A stretch of 64,000 bases of DNA from Parabacteroides sp. FAFU027 (GCF_022808675.1 NZ_JAKZKV010000002.1:1-64000); one strand, 5' to 3'; positions 1 through 9,679 are shown, counted from the first letter of the stretch. Notes: generated by a model from the letters alone, not told the origin. Numbers and translations: made by a program.

Positions 1-2
1 AA

Positions 3-149
3 CTTGACAGAACTACATATGAGGTTTTGCAGATCTTGAGTATTTCATTGACTGATAAAACTAATCTTAGAGAACTATTCAACAGAACTAAATTTCAAAA
101 TGACAAAGATCGTTTTAGGCTTAATGAGCCAAGTTTATTTGAGTTTTAA
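3..149 (+). pseudogene. C-terminal tail of a probable IS4-type transposase
   Basis: An open frame enters from the window edge and ends with TAA at 147-149, giving 48 residues. The run around LQILSISLTDKT followed by LRELF resembles the C-terminus of IS4-type (DUF4372-like) transposases common in Bacteroidales; I recognise it from memory of the family, not from a search. Just after the stop is a short inverted repeat (GTCCCA...TGGGAC, 156-174) that could belong to the element's end. The rest of the gene lies outside the window, so I cannot tell whether it is intact. Confidence 0.45.
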
Positions 150-524
150 TTACGTCCCAATTTTAATGGGACACTAGTGAAGTATTATATAAGATAAAAC
201 GATCATCTGGTCGGGAATACCTACTCACCAGAAGTTAAAGTATGCAAACTAAAGTTTTACCTATTTAGGGCTACTCATAAATCCGTATATCGTTCAGCAG
301 ATAGTTTCAAATTATAAAATGAGAATTGTTTTTACACGAAGTGTATATACTACAAAACAATACAACAACAAGTAATTGATATATATGGTAAATTTGCAAT
401 ATCGCATTTACAGCATTGCTAATATCATAAAATAAAAACACAGAGGGGTTACCTTATGAGTATGCCCCTATATGCGATAGCTATCGGTTGCATGTGCAGC
501 TAAAGCCAAAATCATTATTGATAC
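150..524. promoter_or_regulatory. Leader of the propeller/AraC regulator
   Basis: No gene is seen here. At 302-335 (+ strand) the stretch AGTTTCAAATTATAAAATG matches the motif found upstream of the lyase, LamG, susC and other PUL genes, in the same orientation relative to its gene. A perfect 12-bp palindrome CGATAGCTATCG lies at 475-486, about 40 bp before the start codon, and a weak AGGGG/CCCCT stem spans 444-469. This suggests the regulator belongs to the same regulon or controls itself. Confidence 0.45.
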
Positions 525-3308
525 ATGAAAAAACTAGACCTCTTTTTTCTCATCGTTATTTTATTTACTCATTACAACTCTGTTTTCAGTAATAATTTCA
601 TTCAAAAATCAGATCTTCAAAACGGATTGAGTAGCAATTATATCCGTACTATATACAAAGATACAAAAGGGCTATTGTGGATTGGTACTGATAACGGACT
701 GGACAGCTATGACGGGCTTCAATTTGTCAGCTATGGAAAAAGGCTTAAGATGCCATTGAAAGGTATCGTACAATCTATTCTTGAAGTAAAAGACGGAACT
801 TATTATATTGGAACAACCTGGGGCGCTTACATTTATACTGTAACAGGGAATAAAATCAGCCCGATAGACTTTGGCCGTCAGGCTCTTGATGTCAGGCAGG
901 TATTTAAAGACTCAGCAGGCAAAATCTTTTTTATTACAGACAAAGGCCTTTTTCTACTAGGCAAAGATAACCAGGCTTCTCTTTTTGCGACACAATTAAA
1001 GAATCCCCAATTGATTGGTATGACAGAAGATGATAAGCATAATCTTTGGATCATTTCTCACGATGACATTACTCTAATAGATTCACATAAGCTAATTAAG
1101 CCAATTTCAATCAACGAATCTTTATCTGGCCGTAAGATTCTTTCATTATGCTACACCGGCAAAACTGATTTATTTTTAGGCTCCGACAAAGGCATGATGC
1201 ATTTCAACCTTTTATCCCAGACATTAGATGAGATAAAAGGATTTGACAATTTCACAATAACAGCATTGGCTAATGATAAAAAGAACAACCTTTTTATCGG
1301 AACCGACTATGACGGCCTGATTATTTACAATCTAAAAAACGGACAATCAAGAAAAATAGACAATTCAGGAACACCGTCCGGATCCCTCTCGTCAAATGCC
1401 ATTAAATCTCTTTTATTTGATAATGCAGGGATATTGTGGATAGGAACTTTTACCGGAGGATTAGATAAGCTAAACTTACAAAACAACTTTTTGTTCAGAA
1501 ATATTGAAATAACCGGCAACAAAGAAGCCCATATCCGTTCGGTGTATATCTCTCCAAATGATGATAAGTATATTGGAACAAACACCGGGATAATCCGTTT
1601 AGATTATCAAAATCAGGTTATTGCTAAATACACAGGAAAAAATCTACGTTCCAAGATCTTGACTACAATATACCCGTACCCGGGTAACCCTGATATGTTA
1701 TTAATTGGTACCTTCGGAGGTGGAATGAGTGTCTTAAATAAAAAAACAGGAACATTTACAAACTTCTCAGACAAACCCTCTTTTACACAAGGGACAGTCT
1801 ACCGTTTTTGCAAAGACAATCATCAAAACTTATGGATTGCAACCCTTGACGGTGTTTTCAAATATGATCTTACCAAACAAAAATTTATTCAATACAATCT
1901 GACCACTTTGATGGCCAACAATGAAATCTTCTCATTGGATACAGATAAGTCCGGCAGAATCTGGATCGGAACCAAAAACGGAGTCTGTTACTATTCTTCA
2001 TCAGATCACAAATTTCATCTACCGAAAGCACTTGCCGGATTTCGTTTCCAATGCACCTATATACATTGTGACAACATAGGCAATAACTGGTTTTGCTTTA
2101 ATAAAGGTGGCGTGCTTAAATTAGATAAACACCTGAATAAAAAAGCCTGGATTACGACAGAGATAGGTCTGCCCGAAAACTCACCGGCCTCTGTGATAAA
2201 TGACAAAAACGGAAATACCTGGATCAGTACACTTAAGGGGTTATTCAGTATTGATACTAAACATCAGGTCAGCACCTACGATCTGGAAGACGGACTAGCC
2301 GGTACCGGTTTCTGCCCCGGTGTTGCTTCTTCAGACAAAAACGGGAATATATGGTGGAGTAATGAAAAAGGATTAGTTTCGTATAATCCAACCAAAAACA
2401 ATAACAGGAAACAATACAACCTTCTTTTTACAACACTTAGAATAAATGGCACCTCCTACTCTATAGATACGCTTTCCTTTGTTAGTAAGAAATCTATCAA
2501 CAACTATCAGATTCTAATTACAGGTCGGCACAATAACAATCTCGAGTTTTTGGTATCGGCTTTAAATTACGAGCACCCACAGAAAAACAGCTATTCATAC
2601 GAGCTGAATGGCAACGGTTATCATCGAAGTGAAACATCAAGAAATAATATTGCCTCCTTCAATGATTTGGCAACAGGCAACTATATACTCACAATCAAGA
2701 CCAGTGACAGAGATGGAAACCGGGCCAGACAGCCTTTAATCATATCATTTGCTATTGTTCCCTATTTCTACGAAACAACGTGGTTTATCTTTATTATTAT
2801 AGCTCTTGTAGGAGGCTCTATCCTCTATTTTACCCGCAACTACATCTTCCGCATGAAGGATAAGTTCCTGGAGCAACTGGAGGAAAGCAAGAAGAAACAG
2901 CCACAGGGAAGTGGTATCCAGCGGGTATCCGATGAAAAAGGAGAAATCATCAAAGAAAAACTTCTTTCGTATATGCTGGAAGAAAAGCCATACCTCAACC
3001 CGGCTCTAAGACAAGCAGATGTTGCTAAGGCGATAGGATTTTCGGTCCATGAAATTTCGGAGGTTATCAACAGCCAGCTAAATCAGAATTTCGCAGACTT
3101 TGTCAATTATTTCCGGATCGAAGAGGTGAAAAGAAGAATTATAAGTGGAGATAATAAGCTTTATACAATGTCTGCCATTGCCAAACAATGTGGATTCAAT
3201 GTCAACTCTTCATTTATCAGGGCCTTTAAGAAAGCAACCGGAACCACTCCTTCTCAATATTTCAAGAGCGATAACGATGACTCTAATCCGACAGATATCC
3301 GTAAGTAG
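525..3308 (+). CDS. Membrane-spanning propeller/Y_Y_Y/AraC regulator lacking a kinase
   Basis: 927 residues. A signal peptide (about 1-22) is followed by repeated two-component-regulator propeller blades (about 28-625; repeated patterns such as LWIGT and IWIGT), a triple-tyrosine-type beta-sandwich (about 640-745), one membrane helix (about 750-772) and a C-terminal AraC helix-turn-helix region (about 809-912). In Bacteroidota hybrid two-component systems (HTCS), the same periplasmic sensor is normally followed by HisKA, HATPase and receiver domains before the AraC domain. Here the membrane helix runs through a short charged, Gln/Lys-rich linker straight into the DNA-binding domain, so this looks like a one-component membrane transcription factor. 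It probably senses oligosaccharides in the periplasm and controls this locus. Its own leader carries the locus motif. The protein is complete. Confidence 0.85.
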   Translation: MKKLDLFFLIVILFTHYNSVFSNNFIQKSDLQNGLSSNYIRTIYKDTKGLLWIGTDNGLDSYDGLQFVSYGKRLKMPLKGIVQSILEVKDGTYYIGTTWGAYIYTVTGNKISPIDFGRQALDVRQVFKDSAGKIFFITDKGLFLLGKDNQASLFATQLKNPQLIGMTEDDKHNLWIISHDDITLIDSHKLIKPISINESLSGRKILSLCYTGKTDLFLGSDKGMMHFNLLSQTLDEIKGFDNFTITALANDKKNNLFIGTDYDGLIIYNLKNGQSRKIDNSGTPSGSLSSNAIKSLLFDNAGILWIGTFTGGLDKLNLQNNFLFRNIEITGNKEAHIRSVYISPNDDKYIGTNTGIIRLDYQNQVIAKYTGKNLRSKILTTIYPYPGNPDMLLIGTFGGGMSVLNKKTGTFTNFSDKPSFTQGTVYRFCKDNHQNLWIATLDGVFKYDLTKQKFIQYNLTTLMANNEIFSLDTDKSGRIWIGTKNGVCYYSSSDHKFHLPKALAGFRFQCTYIHCDNIGNNWFCFNKGGVLKLDKHLNKKAWITTEIGLPENSPASVINDKNGNTWISTLKGLFSIDTKHQVSTYDLEDGLAGTGFCPGVASSDKNGNIWWSNEKGLVSYNPTKNNNRKQYNLLFTTLRINGTSYSIDTLSFVSKKSINNYQILITGRHNNNLEFLVSALNYEHPQKNSYSYELNGNGYHRSETSRNNIASFNDLATGNYILTIKTSDRDGNRARQPLIISFAIVPYFYETTWFIFIIIALVGGSILYFTRNYIFRMKDKFLEQLEESKKKQPQGSGIQRVSDEKGEIIKEKLLSYMLEEKPYLNPALRQADVAKAIGFSVHEISEVINSQLNQNFADFVNYFRIEEVKRRIISGDNKLYTMSAIAKQCGFNVNSSFIRAFKKATGTTPSQYFKSDNDDSNPTDIRK

Positions 3309-3649
3309 TTCAGCGCTCAATGGTATTACATTGTTTTTCTTCGTGAATAACAACCTTGGATTAGTAGCAGAACAACCCAGGATATCCCCTACTCATACAG
3401 ATAGGGATTATCCTGGGGTTAACCTCGACTATACCTCATCTATACTTGGGGAAATACTCCTATGACAATCGAATGTCCCCTGAATTAGTCATTAATTACT
3501 TTCGGGCTACAAGAGAGAACGATACTCTTTATTGAAATGAAAACAGAAAAGGTATTTCTCAGGAATTGTCACCTATCATCCTAAATCAAAAGAGGGACAT
3601 TCCTTACATGTATAAGAAAAGTTTCCCCTTTACAAATTCGACTAAACCT
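3309..3649. other. Non-coding gap between convergent genes, with a long hairpin
   Basis: I see no gene in this gap. A strong hairpin lies at 3376-3417: CCCAGGATA (3376-3384) pairs with TATCCTGGG (3409-3417), and an inner stem CCCTA/TAGGG (3387-3391 with 3402-3406) adds to it. No T-run follows on either side, so it is not a textbook intrinsic terminator, but it sits between two converging genes where a 3'-end structure is expected. Confidence 0.5.
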
Positions 3650-5092
3650 TTATCTTTTCGATATATCATCATTAGAAATAAACCTCAGGCCATCTACATA
3701 ATTCCCTTTATAAATCCGGGCAAAATCAGTATATTCCATATACGCGGGCTTCTTCAAGTTAGGAGAAATCTCTTTCCCATTGATGACCAGATTTTCGAAA
3801 GTGACATTCCGCACCGCTCGCAGGCTATCGAAACCTTCTATGATTGAAAGATTTGAATTCGAACCGTTATACTGAATATTTTTAAAATAGATATTTTCAA
3901 TCCCCCTACCGGGAGCTAAAGCATACTTTTTATTGAAAGTCACGCGAAGATTCACCAGTTGCCCCTGTTCGAAATCATCTACCCGAATATTTTCAAACCG
4001 GATATTTCTAGCCAGATTCTGATCGGAGACATTAATTGCGATGCAACCCTGATAGTTTATTTGAGGTTCATCATGGTTGAGTATATCTATATTTGAGAAA
4101 GTTATATCCTCCAACATTTCTGCTTTTCCTGGCTCAGGATTACCGTGTGTGCCCATCATGATGGGATGTGCTACATCGGCCCATAAAACAGAATTTGTGA
4201 CTGATACATTTCGACAATCACCATAATATCCCCACCGGTGGCAATACAATGCAATACAATCATCGGAAGTACGGAGAAAAACGCCGTCAACCTTGACATT
4301 GAAACAGCTCATCAGGTCTATGCCATCCGCCCACCCCTTTGAGCTAAATGAACGAATATCACGGATTACCAAACCACTTGACTGACCTCCATAAACGGTA
4401 TAATGGGATGGGTTAATGAAAATAAGTCCCTCCAGAGTGACATTCTTAGACTTCGTAATCTCAACGCCTCTTTCGCCGTGATATAAAATACCTCTCCCAC
4501 AAATACGGACATTCTGCACACTATCACACACTAACTTCGCATTGACAACTGCCCCTCCTGCAATGTAAACCGTTTTACCGGATGAAATCCTCAACTCTCC
4601 TTTTGGATAGGTATGATAACCTGGACCAATATATATCAGGTTTTTATCTTTGATGGATGGAATATCAGACTCCAAACTGTTGGCAAAAATATGCAGGTTA
4701 TGAAATATATCACCATTCACTTCAACAGACAGGTTACCCGGACGTGTGATTTCAAAACGGACAGAGTCATTGCTATAAGTACATGGGATATTCTCGTTTG
4801 CAGGTCTGATACGAACCGTCTTTACAGGCTCCCGATTACAGATTACCAGCACCTCAACTTTTTCTCCTTCAAAATCAAAAGCAACCATAGAGGCCTTTCT
4901 CATATAATGCATATCCACATCGACCGAATACTCAAACAAATCGATCCACCGCCCACCTGCCGTGCAAACTTTGACCGAATAATCACTATTCGGAACCATT
5001 TGTTCCGGGACCAGATAGGTTCTGATTTTTTGACTACAAACATTGGAAATCACTCCAATCGTAAAAAGATAGATTAATAATAAACGATTCAT
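3650..5092 (-). CDS. Secreted parallel beta-helix glycoside hydrolase (GH28-like)
   Basis: 480 residues with a signal peptide (about 1-20, ending near SNVCSQ). An N-terminal beta-sandwich (about 25-150) precedes a right-handed beta-helix. Within the helix, WADGID (about residue 252), TSDDC (about 275) and GTHG (about 314) occupy the places of the GH28 NTD, DD and GHG active-site motifs, so acidic catalysis by aspartates is plausible. The classical Asn of NTD is replaced, so this is a divergent member of the GH28 superfamily (clan GH-N) and polygalacturonase activity is inferred, not shown. It is a paralogue of the gene at 22914-24317, sharing domain order and most motif residues. It follows the tandem-AraC gene by 31 bp and is probably co-transcribed with it. 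Confidence 0.75.
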   Translation of the reverse strand: MNRLLLIYLFTIGVISNVCSQKIRTYLVPEQMVPNSDYSVKVCTAGGRWIDLFEYSVDVDMHYMRKASMVAFDFEGEKVEVLVICNREPVKTVRIRPANENIPCTYSNDSVRFEITRPGNLSVEVNGDIFHNLHIFANSLESDIPSIKDKNLIYIGPGYHTYPKGELRISSGKTVYIAGGAVVNAKLVCDSVQNVRICGRGILYHGERGVEITKSKNVTLEGLIFINPSHYTVYGGQSSGLVIRDIRSFSSKGWADGIDLMSCFNVKVDGVFLRTSDDCIALYCHRWGYYGDCRNVSVTNSVLWADVAHPIMMGTHGNPEPGKAEMLEDITFSNIDILNHDEPQINYQGCIAINVSDQNLARNIRFENIRVDDFEQGQLVNLRVTFNKKYALAPGRGIENIYFKNIQYNGSNSNLSIIEGFDSLRAVRNVTFENLVINGKEISPNLKKPAYMEYTDFARIYKGNYVDGLRFISNDDISKR

Positions 5093-5123
5093 TAATACTC
5101 GGTTTTTATAAAAGAGGATCTAT

Positions 5124-5876
5124 TTAAATTGCCACTCGCGTTAAACTCCTATTCATCTTCAGAAATTCTTTTGGCGAAACACCAAACTCATACTTGAAGC
5201 ATTTTGAAAAATACTTCACATCATTAAAACCACATATAAATGCAACCTCTAGAATATCTTCGACTCCATTTTCCAGTAAATTCCTTGAATAGATAAGTTT
5301 TACCGACCTCATAAATATACCTGGAGACTTCCCTGTTATTTGCTTAATCCGCCGATAGAGAGTGGAAAGAGAGAGATTAAGATCTTGCGCCAAACTGCTA
5401 TAGTCATATTCTGAATCCAGAATATTTTCTTCTATCAGCATAGTTGTTTTCTGAAGGAAATCCTGATGAATTACTAACAAACTCTCTTCTGACAATTTCG
5501 AGAGTTTAGATCGGTATTGACTGGGCAGTAATCCGTACCTGGTTTTAAAACATTGACTAAAATAGTGAGGACACCCGAATCCTAAATGGTAAGCAATTTG
5601 AGAAATGTTGAAAGACTTGTCTCCTAAAAGTTGTAAAGCCTTTTCTAATCTCATTTGAGTTACAAATTCGCAGGGCGATATACCCACCATTGATATTAAG
5701 CGTCTGTACAAAGTTGACTTTGATACTTGTAAAGCCCCCGCAAACCGGTCTAAATCGAATGTACGATCTGTAAGATGATTATTGACAATTTCCAATGCTT
5801 TCCTGAGAAACAAATCATTTGAAAACAACACTCTTTCGATAAAAATAGAGGTGTTTCTGCTCTGTAATAATTGCAT
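5124..5876 (-). CDS. Regulator with two tandem AraC-type DNA-binding domains
   Basis: 250 residues made almost entirely of two AraC helix-turn-helix domains, about 23-122 and 141-243. Each has the family signature: SKSTLYRR, then AYHLGFGCPHYFSQCFK and PSQYR in the first; SLSTLYRR, then CGFNDVKYFSKCFK and SPKEF in the second. No sensor, receiver or membrane segment is present. AraC proteins usually carry one such domain (two HTH motifs) and dimerise through another domain; a tandem copy could bind a full site as a monomer. Upstream, only 23 bp separate the start from a terminator-like hairpin (5899-5916), so expression probably depends on read-through from the lyase gene. An alternative is that this is the separated DNA-binding end of a larger ancestral regulator. 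Confidence 0.75.
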   Translation of the reverse strand: MQLLQSRNTSIFIERVLFSNDLFLRKALEIVNNHLTDRTFDLDRFAGALQVSKSTLYRRLISMVGISPCEFVTQMRLEKALQLLGDKSFNISQIAYHLGFGCPHYFSQCFKTRYGLLPSQYRSKLSKLSEESLLVIHQDFLQKTTMLIEENILDSEYDYSSLAQDLNLSLSTLYRRIKQITGKSPGIFMRSVKLIYSRNLLENGVEDILEVAFICGFNDVKYFSKCFKYEFGVSPKEFLKMNRSLTRVAI

Positions 5877-5898
5877 AAAAATAAAAGTGAAAGAAAAT

Positions 5899-5916
5899 GG
5901 CGACCGGGAAGTCGCC
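5899..5916 (-). terminator. Hairpin between the lyase gene and the tandem-AraC gene
   Basis: GGCGAC (5899-5904) and GTCGCC (5911-5916) form a perfect 6-bp stem with a 6-nt loop. Read on the minus strand it lies 21 bases past the lyase stop codon and is followed by a T-rich stretch, as in an intrinsic terminator. It also lies just 23 bp before the next start codon on the same strand, so it may act as an attenuator. Confidence 0.6.
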
Positions 5917-5937
5917 TTTTGACTATTAACAAAGCAC

Positions 5938-8931
5938 TTATTTAACCATCAAAACTTTTCGTGTTATATTTCCGGTAATATCAGATATGGCCACTATATA
6001 TGTACCTGTAGCAAGATTATTGATATTTACAGCCTGGTTTGAGGAGTTAATCTCTTGTTCCCAAACTAAGCTTCCAACAGAGTTGTATATGTAAATCCGG
6101 CCCTCTTCTATCCCACCAACAACGATCTTCTCTTTTGCCGGATTCGGATAAATTGAGACCTGTTTCATTGCAATCTCTTTCACAATTGAGGTTTTTAAAT
6201 ATAGATTCTTAATCTCAGTCAAGGTCATCCCATAATTATAGAATCGCATATCATCCAGCAAGCCGTTGAAATAGGGATCGCTGCTAAACTGAGATTTACC
6301 CAGATAATTGGCTGTAGTCGCCGCTAAGTCATAAGGTCTCAGATAGAAGGGATAAGAAGTTCCGACAGCAGCGCCATCCAGGTAAATCGTCAGTTTATTT
6401 GCACCCAGAGTTACGGCGACATGATGCCAAGCTCCAATAGGCAAAGCTGAACTTGCATTAACGGTCTGAGTTCTTCCATCTGAACTTAACATTGAGAAAC
6501 TCATCAAGCCAGAGCCATTATATGGAGAAAGAAACATATATGAAGTTGTTCCACTACCTAAATCCAAAATCCGGGACCACGATGTCTGGGCATTGTACTT
6601 CACCCAGGTAGCAATAGTAAAGTCACTTAGTTTCTCTATAAATCCGTTGGGTAATTTCACATAATCATCCACACCATCCATGCTTATGGCATTATTAAAT
6701 TCACCTGTCGCTGGAATAGGTCCGTTATATAGAATTCCTGTGAGATTATTTCCATTTGAATCAATCGCAAAATATCCGGTCGTCTTTTCATCGAATTTAT
6801 AGTAGGGCAATTTGGTCGTAGTTGCATTTATAACATAAGTTACTGTATCGGACACTTGCACTGCTCCGGCTTTGTCGTACGCCTTTGCCAATAATTTATA
6901 CGTCCCCGTTTTATTTACCGATAGTAGATTATAGGTAAATGGTGAAACCTTAGAGGTAAAATATAAACTATCATTAACATACACCTCTACTTTATCCAAT
7001 GCTCCATCCAAATCATACGCAGAACCATTGATATAAATATTAGCCGGAGCAACATAAGCAGTATGGCCTATCGCCGGAGAGACCATCTTAACAATAGGAC
7101 GGATATTCCCCTGAATAAATTTTGCTTTATCAAATACTGCTTTGCACAAAGCATTGGTATTATTACTGGACACAGCAAGTCCTGCTAAAGTAAGACGATT
7201 GAATTTTAAAATGGCACTACCAATGGTAGTCCAGCTCAAACTATCAGGCGATACTGATGCGGTAAATGTATTTCCTGAACGCGATAATTGAAGCCAGTAT
7301 GGAAATGTATTAAACGCTGTATTTGATGCAACTGTTTTTGTTGTTTTTCCGGTACTGTCACGAACGGTAAAAACGGCCCCCTGACTAGCAGTAAGACTTA
7401 ATAGAGCGTTCACCGAATTTTGCTCCAGGTTTTCCCGAATCATAAGTCCGGCCTGACACAACGAATTTACTTCATCTATAGAGTTTATCCTTGCAATGAT
7501 GGAGCCGTCATCGACAATCTTCTGATAGGCAAACTGACAATAATCTGAAGCACCTTTTATTCCGGCACCGGTACCGTAAACAGTAAGAACACTATTTTGC
7601 ATGGTAGTCTTTCCATAGACCGGAAGTTTTGCAATTGATCTGGCACTTATATCCAGGAATTCCCAGGGTAGGATGTAAGTTCCTGAATCAGCCGCTGATG
7701 TCAGAGCCATAATACCCGGTGTATCATAAGTATCCGCATGAACCGCTGTACTTGAAATTGCAGTGGACGGTTGTTGCTGGAGAATCTCTGTAATGCTTTT
7801 TATTTTATCACCCTGATTTAAACGGTGGGCATAATGATTGTAAATTGTCTCCCAACAACGACCATATTTTCCACGGGTAGCAGCTCCCAAAGCGGATTCT
7901 GTGTACCAGGAACAATTCGACCCCATCTGTCTGGAATAGGTTGTATATGGTAAATCATTGTATTTACCCACCCATGCACCTGTACTGTCGGTCATCATGA
8001 TATTGTAACGGGCAACATATTCAGCTCCTTTACGATAACGGCAATTGTCATATCCATACATATCAATGCCCTGATTCCATGACATCTCACAAAATAAGCC
8101 ATAGAGTTGTAGTCCCCCCACAGCGTGTCCCTGGTCACGGCCACTCTCTTCCCATTGACCCCAGATATTGGCTCCAACCGTTGGCAGATTGGGATAGAGG
8201 AAATTGACTGACCTTGTTATATTTCCGGTACCATCTCCGTTTTTAGCATAGCTTAACGCTTCATTAAAAAGATCTTTGTTGTCACAAAATATACCAATGG
8301 CCATGATAGAATTCATATTGCAGATATCCCAATTGACGCGATAATTAGTTGCACAAGCATCATTGTGATTAATTAGAAATATAGAGTTATTTGGATAAAA
8401 TACCGTCATCAGATATTTTTTGAATTTCTCTACATTAAAACCGGAATACCCGCGCATTAATTCTGCTGCCATAGCGAACTGATAGCCATTTAAGCCCAAT
8501 GCCAGAAAACGATCCGAGTTACCCGATACGGAAGTGTTAATATTTGCCCAGGCATTTAAGATTTCAGCGGCTTTAGCGGCGTGTGCCAGATCTCCGTTTA
8601 TTTTATAAATCATGGCATGCTCATAGACTGCAGCCACATCCCGATACATTAATTGGATATTATTCGGTGTTCCGGACCCTCTATACACAATATCCGTTGC
8701 GTGAGAAGTCCAGGACAACTGAGCTTCAGGCGCTGCAAGGAGATTCTTCCAGGCGGTATACCAGGGTTCGGCTTGTTCTGCAATTTTTTGTCTTGCCCGT
8801 GCCAAATCAGACTCTTTGTGCAAAATACCCGGATGCACAAAATCCTGGGCATTTAATTGAATAATCATACCTATACTACACCAAAGAGTCATGAGCATGA
8901 TTGCTTTTCTTAATTGTACTGATGTTTTCAT
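5938..8931 (-). CDS. Secreted alginate-lyase-fold protein with Ig, LamG and T9SS domains
   Basis: 997 residues. Signal peptide (about 1-28, ending LNAQ); alginate-lyase-family alpha-helical domain (about 30-390), with family-like stretches HPGILHKESDL, NWDICNMNS and GRDQGHAVGG; a concanavalin-like region (about 430-610); a bacterial Ig domain (about 615-705); a LamG jelly roll (about 725-900); and a T9SS type A sorting domain (about 920-997, starting VSIYPNPA and ending KVLMVK). The fold is shared by several polysaccharide lyase families acting on uronates (PL5 and PL38 among them); the exact substrate cannot be read from sequence. It is predicted to be exported by T9SS and held at the surface. 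Its leader carries the shared two-part promoter signature. Confidence 0.75.
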   Translation of the reverse strand: MKTSVQLRKAIMLMTLWCSIGMIIQLNAQDFVHPGILHKESDLARARQKIAEQAEPWYTAWKNLLAAPEAQLSWTSHATDIVYRGSGTPNNIQLMYRDVAAVYEHAMIYKINGDLAHAAKAAEILNAWANINTSVSGNSDRFLALGLNGYQFAMAAELMRGYSGFNVEKFKKYLMTVFYPNNSIFLINHNDACATNYRVNWDICNMNSIMAIGIFCDNKDLFNEALSYAKNGDGTGNITRSVNFLYPNLPTVGANIWGQWEESGRDQGHAVGGLQLYGLFCEMSWNQGIDMYGYDNCRYRKGAEYVARYNIMMTDSTGAWVGKYNDLPYTTYSRQMGSNCSWYTESALGAATRGKYGRCWETIYNHYAHRLNQGDKIKSITEILQQQPSTAISSTAVHADTYDTPGIMALTSAADSGTYILPWEFLDISARSIAKLPVYGKTTMQNSVLTVYGTGAGIKGASDYCQFAYQKIVDDGSIIARINSIDEVNSLCQAGLMIRENLEQNSVNALLSLTASQGAVFTVRDSTGKTTKTVASNTAFNTFPYWLQLSRSGNTFTASVSPDSLSWTTIGSAILKFNRLTLAGLAVSSNNTNALCKAVFDKAKFIQGNIRPIVKMVSPAIGHTAYVAPANIYINGSAYDLDGALDKVEVYVNDSLYFTSKVSPFTYNLLSVNKTGTYKLLAKAYDKAGAVQVSDTVTYVINATTTKLPYYKFDEKTTGYFAIDSNGNNLTGILYNGPIPATGEFNNAISMDGVDDYVKLPNGFIEKLSDFTIATWVKYNAQTSWSRILDLGSGTTSYMFLSPYNGSGLMSFSMLSSDGRTQTVNASSALPIGAWHHVAVTLGANKLTIYLDGAAVGTSYPFYLRPYDLAATTANYLGKSQFSSDPYFNGLLDDMRFYNYGMTLTEIKNLYLKTSIVKEIAMKQVSIYPNPAKEKIVVGGIEEGRIYIYNSVGSLVWEQEINSSNQAVNINNLATGTYIVAISDITGNITRKVLMVK

Positions 8932-9679
8932 TGTTGACTTTAAGATAAATGGGATTAGAAGTTTTCTGAATGCAATATTACAATCTCAGACACCTCTAAT
9001 ACAAACTAATACAACTCAAAGAATTTCGATTTTATAATTTGCAACTTATTCATACAACAAACGACTAGCTGTATATGCAAAAAAAGGACTGGATAAGCGT
9101 CCTGCTCTGTATTTACCATATTTCAAAAAGCGAAACACTTTAATCGGATGGGGTTGCATATCTGCGCCCCCATCCGGAAAGAGAGATAATACAGAGACTA
9201 AAAACGATTAATAGAAAAGTTTCCAGACCATAGAAAGGGGCAAAATAGTATTTTATAAAAACCGAACTTTCTCTTAAAAAGAGGATTTTAATTGTAATGC
9301 AATATTACAGACAGAACAACTCAACTCCAATTCTTTATCAACCAAAGACTTTTCATTTTTGTAAATTGAAATAAATAGGTATCTTATATCACTACTGTAG
9401 TCTAGTTTCCAGCAATAACAGTGCGCTTGTTACTGTTGCAGATTGATGTTTTACATCCCTTATCACCCTTTAGGTTCCATCCTATCTCTAAAGTTATAAT
9501 CTCATCAACCGGGATACTTTTGTTTTAAGCCTACACTTCTCTCTATTAAGACTTCTGCAGAACTTTCACTCTATAGTTCTCGATCATACTGGACGATTCA
9601 TAAAACCTGACAGGTAAAATTTCCCGTCAGGTTTCCTTAAAGATATTCTTGCTTCCCAAGAATTATAATCCTGAAAATC
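8932..9679. promoter_or_regulatory. Leader of the lyase operon, with terminators for the gene beyond
   Basis: 748 bp without a gene. On the minus strand, AAATTATAAA (9040 to 9031) and TAATATTGCA (8980 to 8971) form the two-part signature also present before the LamG gene and susC, with the same 60-bp offset. A second copy of TGCAATATTA occurs near 9300. A perfect 9-bp stem CGGATGGGG/CCCCATCCG lies at 9145-9176. Closer to the next gene is a terminator at 9603-9634. The rest is AT-rich and unremarkable. Confidence 0.5.
9603..9634 (-). terminator. Intrinsic terminator of the 9680-12841 gene
   Basis: AAACCTGACAGG (9603-9614) pairs with CCCGTCAGGTTT (9623-9634) apart from one mismatch, 46 bases after the stop codon and followed on the minus strand by TTTTA. 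The arms resemble the recurring palindrome family at 13040 and 49745. Confidence 0.7.

Noticed and set aside
3145-3465. 106-residue open frame at the end of the propeller regulator
   Set aside because: It overlaps the AraC domain coding sequence in another frame and runs into the hairpin region.
4613-5077. 154-residue open frame antisense to the first beta-helix gene
   Set aside because: It is a shadow without family resemblance; the opposite strand has a signal peptide and conserved active-site motifs.
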